In this document: positions 23,575 to 30,115 of the stretch, in pieces
How positions within the stretch are numbered: position 1 is the stretch's first letter
Layout: every line of letters starts with the position of its first letter
DNA from: Phycisphaerales bacterium
GTDB lineage: Bacteria; Planctomycetota; Phycisphaerae; Phycisphaerales; UBA1924
DNA: 38,926 nucleotides
Assembly: GCA_013360675.1 (NCBI GenBank)
Contig: JABWBB010000024.1
Location: 1 to 38,926, forward strand
Reading direction: 5' to 3'
Translations under genes and position numbers: made by a program
The notes under the pieces: model-generated
Database searches by the model: none
Told to the model about the DNA's origin: nothing
The model's input: only the letters and a program-made list of their open reading frames with translations

Positions 23575-24807
23575 ATGACGCTGACCACCCTCTGGCTCGA
23601 CATGGACGCCTTCTTTGCGAAGGCCGAGCAGCACCTGCGTCCGCGTCTGCGCGGCAGGCCGGTCGGGGTCGTGCCCACCTTCACCGCCGACGGGAAGCCC
23701 GCCGAGACTTCGTGCTGCATCGCCGTCTCGTACGAGGCGAGGCCCAGCGGCGTGCGCACGGGGACGGTGGTGCACGAGGCCCGCCGGCTCTGCCCGGGGA
23801 TCTGCTTTGTGCACGCGCGCCCCGCCGAGTATGTCCGCCTGCACCACGCGATCATGCGGGCGGTGGAGACGGTGATCCCCGTGGCCAAGGCCTATTCGAT
23901 CGACGAGTTCGCCTGCCGCCTGATGGGGACGGAGCGCGAGCCGGGGCGGGCGCTGGCGTTGGGGCGCGGGGTGAAGGCGGCGATGCTGGCGCACTTCAGC
24001 CCCGCGCTGACCTGCTCGGTGGGGATCGCGCCCAACCGCCTGCTGGCCAAGGTCGCCGCCGACATGCGCAAGCCCGACGGGCTGAACCTGATCGAGGCGT
24101 CGATGATCCCCTGGTGCTTCGACGAACTCGCGCTCGACGACTGGCCCGGGATCAGCAAGGGCATGCTCGCGCGCTTCGCGGGCGCGGGCGTCACCACTAC
24201 CGCGCAGATGTTCGACCTGAGCCAGGCGGCGATGGCGGGCGTCTTTGGCTCGGTCGACGGGGCACGCTGGTGGATGCTCATCCGCGGCGAGGACCTGCCC
24301 GACAAGCGCACCCTCCGGCGCACGCTCGGGCACCAGCACGTCTTGCCCCCCGAGAAACGCGGGCGGGCGGCGGCCCGCGCGGTGCTCGTCCGCCTGCTCG
24401 TCAAGGCCGCCCAGCGCCTGCGACGCGAGGGGTACAAGGCGTGCGAGTTGGTGTGCGCGGCGAAACTGTACCCCGAGGGGAGTTGGAGCGTGCGGACGCT
24501 CCTGCCCCCGACCAGTTCCACCCGCGTGCTGGTCGACGCCATGGCCGCCCAGTGGGCGACGGCCCCCAACGGGCGCTTCCTGGTGGTGGGGGCGACGCTG
24601 GCGGGGCTGGTGCGCGAGGGGCAGGCCCCGGGCGCGCTCTTCGAGCCCGAGCAGGCCGACGAGCGTCTCGACGCGGCGATCGACCGGATCAACACGCGCT
24701 TTGGCTACGCCGCCGTCCGCCCCGGCTCGGCCGACGCGCGGTCTGCCCCGATGCGTATTGCGTTCACGAGCATCCCGGATCTCGAGAACCCGGACCTGCA
24801 CGGGTGA
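23575..24807 (+). CDS. Y-family translesion DNA polymerase (DinB/UmuC-like)
   Basis: Y-family polymerases copy damaged DNA with low fidelity. The 410-residue protein has the catalytic DMDAFFAKAEQ (Asp ligand, residues 9-19), the SYEARPSGVRTG finger segment, YSIDEF with the second acidic pair near residues 104-109, CSVGIAPNRLLAKVAADMRKP, and a helix-hairpin-helix region at about 185-205. The C-terminal little-finger domain is divergent. No beta-clamp motif of the usual QL-x-LF form is obvious at the end. The ATG at 23575 has GGAG seven bases upstream and places DMDAFF at the usual distance; ATG 23548 has none. It is divergent from the S1 gene and likely damage-inducible, given the inverted repeats in front. 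Assignment to DinB rather than another branch is not certain. Confidence 0.88.
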   Translation: MTLTTLWLDMDAFFAKAEQHLRPRLRGRPVGVVPTFTADGKPAETSCCIAVSYEARPSGVRTGTVVHEARRLCPGICFVHARPAEYVRLHHAIMRAVETVIPVAKAYSIDEFACRLMGTEREPGRALALGRGVKAAMLAHFSPALTCSVGIAPNRLLAKVAADMRKPDGLNLIEASMIPWCFDELALDDWPGISKGMLARFAGAGVTTTAQMFDLSQAAMAGVFGSVDGARWWMLIRGEDLPDKRTLRRTLGHQHVLPPEKRGRAAARAVLVRLLVKAAQRLRREGYKACELVCAAKLYPEGSWSVRTLLPPTSSTRVLVDAMAAQWATAPNGRFLVVGATLAGLVREGQAPGALFEPEQADERLDAAIDRINTRFGYAAVRPGSADARSAPMRIAFTSIPDLENPDLHG

Positions 24808-24829
24808 GGGGGAGGACGGAGACTGCAGT

Positions 24830-25270
24830 CTACTTCAAGGCGAATAGCACGGCGATCAATACGACTAGCAGCATGAGCACCATGGCACTCTGGATGAAGG
24901 CGGCGAGGAGTGCCTTGCCCAGCGTGATTTCGAGGCGGTATGCCACAAACAAACTATGAATCCCATAGAGCGCCGGGTAAATCAGCAGGACCAGCGGGGA
25001 GGGTTTGGCGAGAGGCACGTAGGGTACTCGCGCATCATTGATGGCTTCGCGGAGGCTGACAAGAAAGAAAACACACGCGGCCCAGAGAAGAGACGTCATG
25101 AGCGTCGTGCTGAAGCAGCGCCCGTACTCGGCGCGTTCCTTGGCGACCCACGAGACGGCCATCTTCAGGAAGATCGCGGCGATCAGGCTGGCGATGACCG
25201 CGCCGATGATCAGGCCGAAGATCGCGCCAAGAACAGCGGCCATCGCTGCCGAGCCTGTTCCGCTGTTCAT
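24830..25270 (-). CDS. Four-helix membrane protein of unknown function
   Basis: The 146-residue protein has four hydrophobic segments: about residues 10-38 (Ala/Ile/Gly-rich, with the small-residue pattern GAIFGLIIGAVIASLI), 55-73, 92-112 and 118-145. A short soluble stretch containing REAINDARVPYVPLAKPSP sits between helices two and three. I recognise no family. The start ATG at 25270 has AGGAAAA just upstream, overlapping a possible -10 box. It ends 22 bases from the convergent polymerase stop. Codon use looks slightly less GC-biased than its neighbours, and it lies at the edge of the transposase/repeat region, so recent arrival is possible. Confidence 0.75.
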   Translation of the reverse strand: MNSGTGSAAMAAVLGAIFGLIIGAVIASLIAAIFLKMAVSWVAKERAEYGRCFSTTLMTSLLWAACVFFLVSLREAINDARVPYVPLAKPSPLVLLIYPALYGIHSLFVAYRLEITLGKALLAAFIQSAMVLMLLVVLIAVLFALK

Positions 25271-25279
25271 GTTGTTTTC

Positions 25280-25308
25280 CTAATAATTGATGCGGATGAG
25301 TGCATCAA
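25280..25308 (-). promoter_or_regulatory. Palindrome and possible promoter of the four-helix membrane protein gene
   Basis: TTGATGC (25287-25293) and GCATCAA (25302-25308) form a perfect inverted repeat with an eight-base spacer. Read on the minus strand, TTGATG is a fair -35 box, followed 17 bases later by TATTAG (25285-25280) as -10. Transcription would then start within a few bases of the ATG at 25270, giving an almost leaderless mRNA. The palindrome covers the spacer and could be an operator. Confidence 0.4.
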
Positions 25309-25380
25309 TAAAAGGTGTGTGCCAGGGCGTGCGATCCTCATCGCCAATGGTACGGAGGGGGCTTGTGCAAGGCGTGCCTT

Positions 25381-25395
25381 GGGGGGGGGGGGGGG
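25381..25395 (+). repeat. Run of 15 G
   Basis: An uninterrupted G homopolymer in the non-coding gap between the membrane protein gene and the transposase. Its length may vary through slippage or be a base-calling artefact. Confidence 0.9.
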
Positions 25396-25426
25396 CACAT
25401 CGGTGGAGAACCGAGGTTGAGCATGG

Positions 25427-25487
25427 CTTCGCCCCGGAGGGGCGATGGGGTGTCGCCACGGGTGGAGCGCAGCGCAACCCGTGGAAG
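25427..25487 (-). repeat. REP-like palindromic unit, inverted copy left of the transposase
   Basis: On the minus strand this reads as CTTCCACGGGTTGCG, an inner loop, CCACCCGTGGCGAC and a second GC hairpin (GCCCC/GGGGC), the same layout as the four units at 26157-26532 but in opposite orientation. It has the short inner arm seen also in the third right-hand unit. Confidence 0.75.
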
Positions 25488-25521
25488 AGTGATTTCATAT
25501 TCTTCTTTTCTTGTTTTCATC

Positions 25522-25538
25522 CCGCCCCGGAGGGGCGG
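25522..25538. repeat. Left flanking hairpin of the transposase
   Basis: The perfect-stem hairpin CCGCCCCGGAGGGGCGG lies 88 bases before the transposase start. Its exact reverse complement lies at 26104-26120, just after the transposase stop, so the gene sits between inverted copies, as REP-associated transposase genes do. Confidence 0.75.
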
Positions 25539-25625
25539 AGGAGCGGGTGAATGACCGGACGAACACTCGATTGTTCATCCAACCAGCGCGACGTTTTTTC
25601 ACGACGATGCAAGGAAGAGATCGAC

Positions 25626-26078
25626 ATGCCCGGCACCTACTCCCAACTCCTTCTGCACATCGTTTTCTCGACCAAGGGACGCACGCCGTGGATCACGGGC
25701 GAGGTTGCCCAACGTCTGTACCCCTACATCGGCGGCATCGTGAGGGCCGAAAAAGGCGTGCTCTACGACATCGGCGGCGTGGAGGACCACGTGCATCTCT
25801 ACCTGCGCTGGAGGCCCGATGAGTCCGTGTCTGACCTGATGCGCACGGTCAAGGCCCGATCATCGAGATGGGTGCACGAGGAGTTCCCCGCGCTGAGCGC
25901 GTTCGCGTGGCAGGAGGGATACGCGGTCTTCTCCGTCAGCAAATCGCAGGAAGGCGCGGTCAAGGCGTATATCGCGGGCCAGGCTGAGCATCACACGAAG
26001 GAAGACTTCGCCTCGGAGTTGATGCGGATCCTGCGTGCGCACGGCGTTGATTTCGATGCGCAGCATCTGAATGAATGA
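25626..26078 (+). CDS. IS200-type Y1 transposase (possible REP-associated tyrosine transposase)
   Basis: HUH-type transposases cut and join single-stranded DNA at hairpins using one Tyr. The 150-residue protein starts MPGTYSQLLLHIVFSTKGR, as IS200-group proteins do. It has the metal-binding pair in EDHVHLYL (HVH) and a probable catalytic Tyr in VKAYIAGQAEHH. The length fits intact IS200/IS605 TnpA, and no frame damage is seen, so it may be active. The ATG at 25626 has GGAAG about ten bases upstream; the open frame before it is non-coding. Inverted GC hairpins flank the gene, and REP-like repeats follow, suggesting a domesticated REP-associated role. Whether it belongs to IS200 proper or the RAYT branch needs a tree. 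Confidence 0.88.
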   Translation: MPGTYSQLLLHIVFSTKGRTPWITGEVAQRLYPYIGGIVRAEKGVLYDIGGVEDHVHLYLRWRPDESVSDLMRTVKARSSRWVHEEFPALSAFAWQEGYAVFSVSKSQEGAVKAYIAGQAEHHTKEDFASELMRILRAHGVDFDAQHLNE

Positions 26079-26103
26079 GTGGTGACGGCGGGAGGCACAT
26101 CCT

Positions 26104-26120
26104 CCGCCCCTCCGGGGCGG
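26104..26120. repeat. Right flanking hairpin of the transposase
   Basis: CCGCCCCTCCGGGGCGG is the exact reverse complement of the hairpin at 25522-25538. It lies 26 bases after the transposase stop and starts the repeat region. Confidence 0.75.
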
Positions 26121-26156
26121 GAGAGAAAGAGAAGAGAGGATGTGGCGGGGTGACGT

Positions 26157-26229
26157 CTTCCACGGGTTGCGCCCGCGGGGCGCGGGCTCCACCCGTGGCG
26201 ACAACCCGCCGCCCCTTCGGGGCGGAAGA
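26157..26229 (+). repeat. REP-like unit 1
   Basis: A 73-base unit made of two hairpins: CCACGGGT/ACCCGTGG with a GC-rich inner arm, a short GCGACAACCCG spacer, then CCGCCCC/GGGGCGG closed by a TTCG loop. The same layout is in units 2 and 4. Confidence 0.85.
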
Positions 26230-26260
26230 ACGGATATGAAAGGTGTTGAAGACACCCCGT

Positions 26261-26331
26261 CTTCCACGGGTTGCGCCCGCGGGGCGCGGGCTCCACCCGT
26301 GGCGACAACCCGCCGCCCCGTTGGGGCGGGA
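26261..26331 (+). repeat. REP-like unit 2
   Basis: Nearly identical to unit 1, with the second hairpin loop changed from TTCG to a GTT-type loop while the stem is kept. It starts 31 bases after unit 1. Confidence 0.85.
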
Positions 26332-26365
26332 GGAGAAAAAGGAAAACAGAAGTAGACGGTGCCGT

Positions 26366-26428
26366 GTTCCACGGGTTGCGCTGCGTTTCACCCGTGGCGA
26401 CAGCCCGCCGCCCCTTCGGGGCGGAAGA
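26366..26428 (+). repeat. REP-like unit 3 (short inner arm)
   Basis: The first hairpin has a shorter inner part (TTGCGCTGCGTTTCACC), like the inverted copy at 25427-25487; the outer stem and the TTCG hairpin are unchanged. It starts 34 bases after unit 2. Confidence 0.85.
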
Positions 26429-26459
26429 GCAGAAAAGAACAATGTTGTTGTCACCCCGT

Positions 26460-26532
26460 CTTCCACGGGTTGCGCCCGCGGGGCGCGGGCTCCACCCGTG
26501 GCGACAACCCGCCGCCCCTTCGGGGCGGAAGA
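26460..26532 (+). repeat. REP-like unit 4
   Basis: Matches unit 1 closely over its full length and starts 31 bases after unit 3. After it, about 45 bases lead to the stop of the oxidoreductase gene; no further gene lies in 26079-26577. Confidence 0.85.
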
Positions 26533-26577
26533 GAAAGAAAGGCTCCACGTGGAGGGCATTCTTCCCGCCGGCGGGTG

Positions 26578-27681
26578 TTACTTCGCCTGCCTGATCGCCT
26601 CGACGATGCGTTCGGCGGTGCGGACGTTCGCGAAGCCCGCCTCGGCGTCGATGGGCGGGCGCTGGCCCGTCCGCACCGAGTCGATGAACGCCTTGATCTC
26701 CATCAGGATCGGCTCGGCGTCGTCCACCGCCAGATCTTCGACGTTGACGAGCTGGTCCCACTTGAGGCTCGTGAGGTCGTGGCCCTGGGCCAGTTGCTCG
26801 CGGACCTCGGACATCTGGATCTCGTTGGCCAGCCGGCGGATGACCGTGCCCTTCTTCGCGCCGTAATCGATCTTGATGTACCCGTGCTCGCCGGTGATGC
26901 GGGTCACGCGTTCGGTCTTGAGGGCCAGGCGGCTGGCGGTGACGTCGGCGACGCAGCGCCCGTTGGGCGTGTCGAACTCGAGCCACGCCGTGCACAGGTC
27001 CTCGTGCCCCGTCACCACCGACACGCCCGTGGCGCGGATGCTGACGGGCTCGCGTCCGCCCATGAGCATGATGACGACGTCGAGGTCGTGGATCATCATG
27101 TCCATCACCACGCCAACGTCGACGCTGCGGAACGACATGGGGCTGACGCGGATCACCTGCATGAAGCGGGGGACGACCGGGAAGGGAGCCGTGGCGGCGG
27201 CGAGTTTCTGCATCGCGCGCATCGCCGGGTTGAAGCGTTCGATGTGCCCGACCATCAGCCCCGCGCCCGTCGAGAGGGCCAGGTCCTTGATGCGCATCGC
27301 CGTCGCCACGTCGCCCGCCAGGGGCTTCTCGATGAGGCAGGCGACCTTGGCCTTGAGCAGGGGCTCGGCGGCGGCGTAGTGATAGGTGGTGGGGACGGCG
27401 ATGCTCACCGCGTCGACGCCCAGGTCGACGAGTTGATCGACGCGCTCGAGAGCCGCGCAGCCATAGGTCTCGGCGACCGACTCGCGCCGCTCCTTGTCGG
27501 CGTCGACGACGCCGACGAGTTTGCACCCGGCGAGGTTGGCGTAGGTGCGGGCGTGATGGCGGCCCATGCGTCCCACCCCGACGACGGCGCAGCGCACCGG
27601 GCGTGCGCCGAAGCGGTCATTGGGGAAGGGGTAGTCAACCTTGGCGGGGATCGCCGCGGCGGTCGGTTGTGCTTTGGTCAT
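26578..27681 (-). CDS. Gfo/Idh/MocA-family NAD(P)-dependent oxidoreductase
   Basis: These enzymes oxidise or reduce sugars, inositols and nucleotide sugars with NAD(P). The 367-residue protein has the Rossmann motif GVGRMGRHHA near residue 35, the EKPLAGD motif carrying the conserved Lys near residue 118, and HIERFNPAMRA in the substrate domain, followed by the GVVMDMMIHDLDVV helix in which the His is often catalytic. An N-terminal extension of about 28 residues precedes the fold. The ATG at 27681 (MTKAQP) was chosen over the TTG at 27687. The thioredoxin gene ends 52 bases upstream on the same strand, so both may share one transcript. The substrate is unknown; surface-polysaccharide sugar metabolism would fit the other genes. 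The 3' end abuts the repeat array. Confidence 0.9.
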   Translation of the reverse strand: MTKAQPTAAAIPAKVDYPFPNDRFGARPVRCAVVGVGRMGRHHARTYANLAGCKLVGVVDADKERRESVAETYGCAALERVDQLVDLGVDAVSIAVPTTYHYAAAEPLLKAKVACLIEKPLAGDVATAMRIKDLALSTGAGLMVGHIERFNPAMRAMQKLAAATAPFPVVPRFMQVIRVSPMSFRSVDVGVVMDMMIHDLDVVIMLMGGREPVSIRATGVSVVTGHEDLCTAWLEFDTPNGRCVADVTASRLALKTERVTRITGEHGYIKIDYGAKKGTVIRRLANEIQMSEVREQLAQGHDLTSLKWDQLVNVEDLAVDDAEPILMEIKAFIDSVRTGQRPPIDAEAGFANVRTAERIVEAIRQAK

Positions 27682-27733
27682 GGGCAAGCCTCGGTGAACA
27701 AACAGGCGTGGAAGAACCAGCGATGGAGTTGGG

Positions 27734-28066
27734 TCAGGCCCCGGCCTCGGTCAGCGCGTTGACGAGTTCTTCCTTCTTCTTGAGCCCGACAAACTTCTTC
27801 ACGGGCTGCCCGTCCTTGAAGATGATGACGGTGGGGATCGACGTAATCCCGTACTTGGCCGCGACTTGACGGTTGGCGTCGGTGTCGAGCTTGCCCACGC
27901 GGGCCTTCCCGGCCAGGTCGTCGGCGACGGTGTCGATGATGGGGGCGAGCATGCGGCAGGGCATGCACCACTCGGCCCAGAAGTCGACCAGCACCGGCTG
28001 GGGAGACTTGAGGACGTCGGCATCGAAGTTCGAGTCGGTGAACTCCTTGACGTTCGCGCTGGCCAT
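27734..28066 (-). CDS. trxA: Thioredoxin
   Basis: A small cytoplasmic disulfide reductase serving ribonucleotide reductase, peroxiredoxins and other targets. The 110-residue length is standard. The active site is WCMPC (33-37) instead of the usual WCGPC; a Met at this place occurs in some thioredoxins and may shift the redox potential. The cis-proline loop (ITSIPTVIIFKDG) and the KLDTDANRQVAAKYG segment are normal. There is no signal peptide. The ATG at 28066 has GGAG about nine bases upstream; the frame continues to 28111 without support. It is the first gene before the oxidoreductase and is divergent from manC across a 251-base gap in which I see no other feature. Confidence 0.95.
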   Translation of the reverse strand: MASANVKEFTDSNFDADVLKSPQPVLVDFWAEWCMPCRMLAPIIDTVADDLAGKARVGKLDTDANRQVAAKYGITSIPTVIIFKDGQPVKKFVGLKKKEELVNALTEAGA

Positions 28067-28317
28067 GCGTGCTCCGATCCTGATGGCCGCTGAGGGGGAG
28101 AGACCTCTCACGCGGCTGGGGTTGCTACCAAAGGTCGCCCGCGCGACCCTTGTATGAGGGGGCGTCGGGTGGACGGACAGAGGGGATCGTACGCGCCGGG
28201 GTGGGCCCGGGCATGGTCGGGCGGGAGCACGCCCGGGATGCGAAGGGTGAAAAACGGCGCGATTTCGGGCCTGGGCTTGGGGGGGTGGGGGGGTTGGGGC
28301 CGATATCCTTGCCGCCT

Positions 28318-29487
28318 ATGCGTTACGCCGTCATCATGGCCGGGGGTGCGGGGACGCGGTTGTGGCCCATGAGCCGCATGAACCGCCCCAAGCAGTTGCT
28401 CCGGTTCATCGACCGCCCCGGAGGCTCGGGGCCGATGTCGCTGCTCGAACTGGCGGCGCGTCGGCTCGACGGCCTGATCGATCCCAAACGCCGTTTCATC
28501 TGCACGGGCGAGTCGTACCGCGCCCAGATCCGCGAGGCGTTGCCCGAATTCAGCGAGGATCGGATCCTGGGCGAGCCGACGGCTCGCGACACGGTCAACG
28601 CCGTGGGCTTCGCCGCCGCCATCCTCGAGAAGGTGGACAAGGACGCGATCTTCGCGGTGCTGACGGCGGACCACGTGATCGAGCCCGTCGAAGTCTTTCA
28701 GGAACGGATGAACCTGGGGTTCACGCTGGTCGAGAACGACCCGCGCCGATTCGTCACCTTCTCGATCAAGCCGACCTACCCGGCGACGGGCTTTGGCTAT
28801 GTCGAGCGGGGCGCGCCTGTCCGCGACCGCAAGGAGGGCGACAAGGCCGGCGTCGACGGCTCAAAGGTCAACGCCAACTACGTCGCCCGATTCGTCGAGA
28901 AGCCGGACCTGCCGCGGGCGCAGGCCTATGTGCAGAGCGGCGACTTTGGCTGGAACTCGGGCATGTTCGTGTGGAAGGCCTCGACCTTTCTCGAGGCGCT
29001 CAAGAAGTACAAACCCGAGAGCCACGAAGGGCTGATGAAGATCCAGGCGGCGTGGGGGACCAAGAAGGCCCGCGCGGTTCTGGAAGAGGTGTATCCGACG
29101 CTCCCCAAGATCAGCGTTGACTACGCCGTGCTCGAGCCGGCGTCGAAGGACGCCCCCAAGGACGCGACCAAGGACGCCAAGGGTTGCTTCCCGATCTGCA
29201 CGGTGCAGATGGATCTGAAATGGCTGGACGTGGGCAGTTGGCCCAGTTTTGCGCAGACTCTCGAGCCCGACGCGCAGGGCAACCGCACGGCGGGCGAGGG
29301 GGCGTCGCTCGCCGCCTTGTCGCGCGACACGCTCGTGGTCAACGCCCAGAAGGGGCACACCGTCACGGTGCTGGGCGCCGAGGATCTGATCGTGATCCAC
29401 ACGCCCGACGCCACGCTCGTCATGCCCCGCGCCCGGGCCGAGGAACTCAAGGTCCTCCACGGGCAGGTCGGCGACGCGCTCAAGTAA
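28318..29487 (+). CDS. manC: Mannose-1-phosphate guanylyltransferase
   Basis: The enzyme makes GDP-mannose from mannose 1-phosphate and GTP for polysaccharides and glycans. The 389-residue protein has the pyrophosphorylase signature GGAGTRLWPMSR (9-20), the NRPKQLL segment, LTADHVIEP, the sugar-binding ARFVEKPD and NSGMFVWKA, and SVDYAVLE with DVGSW later. It is the single-domain form, without the phosphomannose isomerase cupin. A Lys/Asp/Ala-rich insert, coded by three 12-base tandem repeats (29146-29181), sits just after SVDYAVLEPA. The ATG at 28318 sits at the family start; the frame upstream is non-coding. ruvX starts 11 bases after the stop, so the two are likely cotranscribed. Confidence 0.93.
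   Translation: MRYAVIMAGGAGTRLWPMSRMNRPKQLLRFIDRPGGSGPMSLLELAARRLDGLIDPKRRFICTGESYRAQIREALPEFSEDRILGEPTARDTVNAVGFAAAILEKVDKDAIFAVLTADHVIEPVEVFQERMNLGFTLVENDPRRFVTFSIKPTYPATGFGYVERGAPVRDRKEGDKAGVDGSKVNANYVARFVEKPDLPRAQAYVQSGDFGWNSGMFVWKASTFLEALKKYKPESHEGLMKIQAAWGTKKARAVLEEVYPTLPKISVDYAVLEPASKDAPKDATKDAKGCFPICTVQMDLKWLDVGSWPSFAQTLEPDAQGNRTAGEGASLAALSRDTLVVNAQKGHTVTVLGAEDLIVIHTPDATLVMPRARAEELKVLHGQVGDALK
29146..29181 (+). repeat. Three 12-base tandem repeats inside manC
   Basis: The units AAGGACGCCCCC, AAGGACGCGACC and AAGGACGCCAAG each encode Lys-Asp-Ala plus one variable residue, giving a charged loop in the protein. Confidence 0.85.
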
Positions 29488-29498
29488 GACGCACACGC

Positions 29499-29957
29499 AT
29501 GCGCTACCTCGCGATCGATCTGGGCGACAAGCGCACCGGCATGGCGCTGGGCGATGCCATCACCCGGGCCGCGCTCCCCGCGGGCGTGATCGAGGTGCCC
29601 GCCGATCGCCGCAATGGCGAGGCCCTGCTTGATGCGCTCTGCGAGGCGGTGCAGACGCACCTGGGCGCCACGGGCGAACTGGTCATCGGCCTGCCACTGA
29701 ACATGGACGGCACGCAGGGCCCGCGGGCCAAGGGCGCGATCGCGATGGGCGAGCGACTCGCCGCACGAACACGGCTCAAGGTCCATTATCAGGACGAACG
29801 ACTGAGCACCGCCAGCGCGGACTGGAGCATGGCGCGATCTGGGCTGACGCGCGGGCAGAAAAAGGCGCGGCGCGACGCCATCGCGGCGGCGGAGATCCTG
29901 CGCGAGTTCCTCGCGGGGCTGCCCGGCACGCAATCGCCCGACGACGCGAAAGAGTAA
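29499..29957 (+). CDS. ruvX: YqgF/RuvX family putative Holliday junction resolvase / pre-16S rRNA nuclease
   Basis: YqgF proteins have an RNase H-like fold and act in 16S rRNA 5' processing; a junction-resolving role was proposed from the fold. The 152-residue protein has the acidic AIDLGDKRTGMALGD at the start, VIGLPLNMDGTQGPRA in the middle, YQDERLSTASAD and a DAIAAAEILREFL helix with the last catalytic Asp. All expected acidic residues are present. The start ATG at 29499 fits the family. It follows manC by 11 bases and converges with accC, with a 158-base gap that contains nothing I recognise. Confidence 0.93.
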   Translation: MRYLAIDLGDKRTGMALGDAITRAALPAGVIEVPADRRNGEALLDALCEAVQTHLGATGELVIGLPLNMDGTQGPRAKGAIAMGERLAARTRLKVHYQDERLSTASADWSMARSGLTRGQKKARRDAIAAAEILREFLAGLPGTQSPDDAKE

Positions 29958-30115
29958 GACGACTCCGGGTGCCACCACCCGACGCGTCTTCGCGGCGCGT
30001 GGTGTCTTCCTCGACGTCACACGGTATTGCACACCCAACGCACGACGCGCGTGCGGAAGACCGCCCGCGGGTCGTGGCACCCAGCCGGACGAATCGGCCT
30101 TGTGAAACGGTTGGC

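Larger units (their letters stand above)
25522..26120 (+). mobile_element. IS200/RAYT-like element: single transposase gene between inverted hairpins
   Basis: The unit consists of one Y1 transposase gene and identical inverted hairpins at both sides. No accessory TnpB gene and no classical terminal inverted repeats or target duplications are seen, as expected for the single-strand (HUH) mechanism. The true cleavage ends cannot be set without other copies. REP-like units lie outside both hairpins. Confidence 0.65.

Noticed and set aside
23287..24801. Upstream extension of the S1 protein frame
   Set aside because: The added 505 codons are antisense to the Y-family polymerase and non-coding DNA; the family-like protein begins at 23286.
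26157..26532. CRISPR array
   Set aside because: Units with 31-34 base gaps look CRISPR-like, but they are 63-73 bases long with two internal hairpins and differ in length. Inter-unit sequences are A-rich and simple, an inverted copy lies left of the transposase, and no cas gene is seen.
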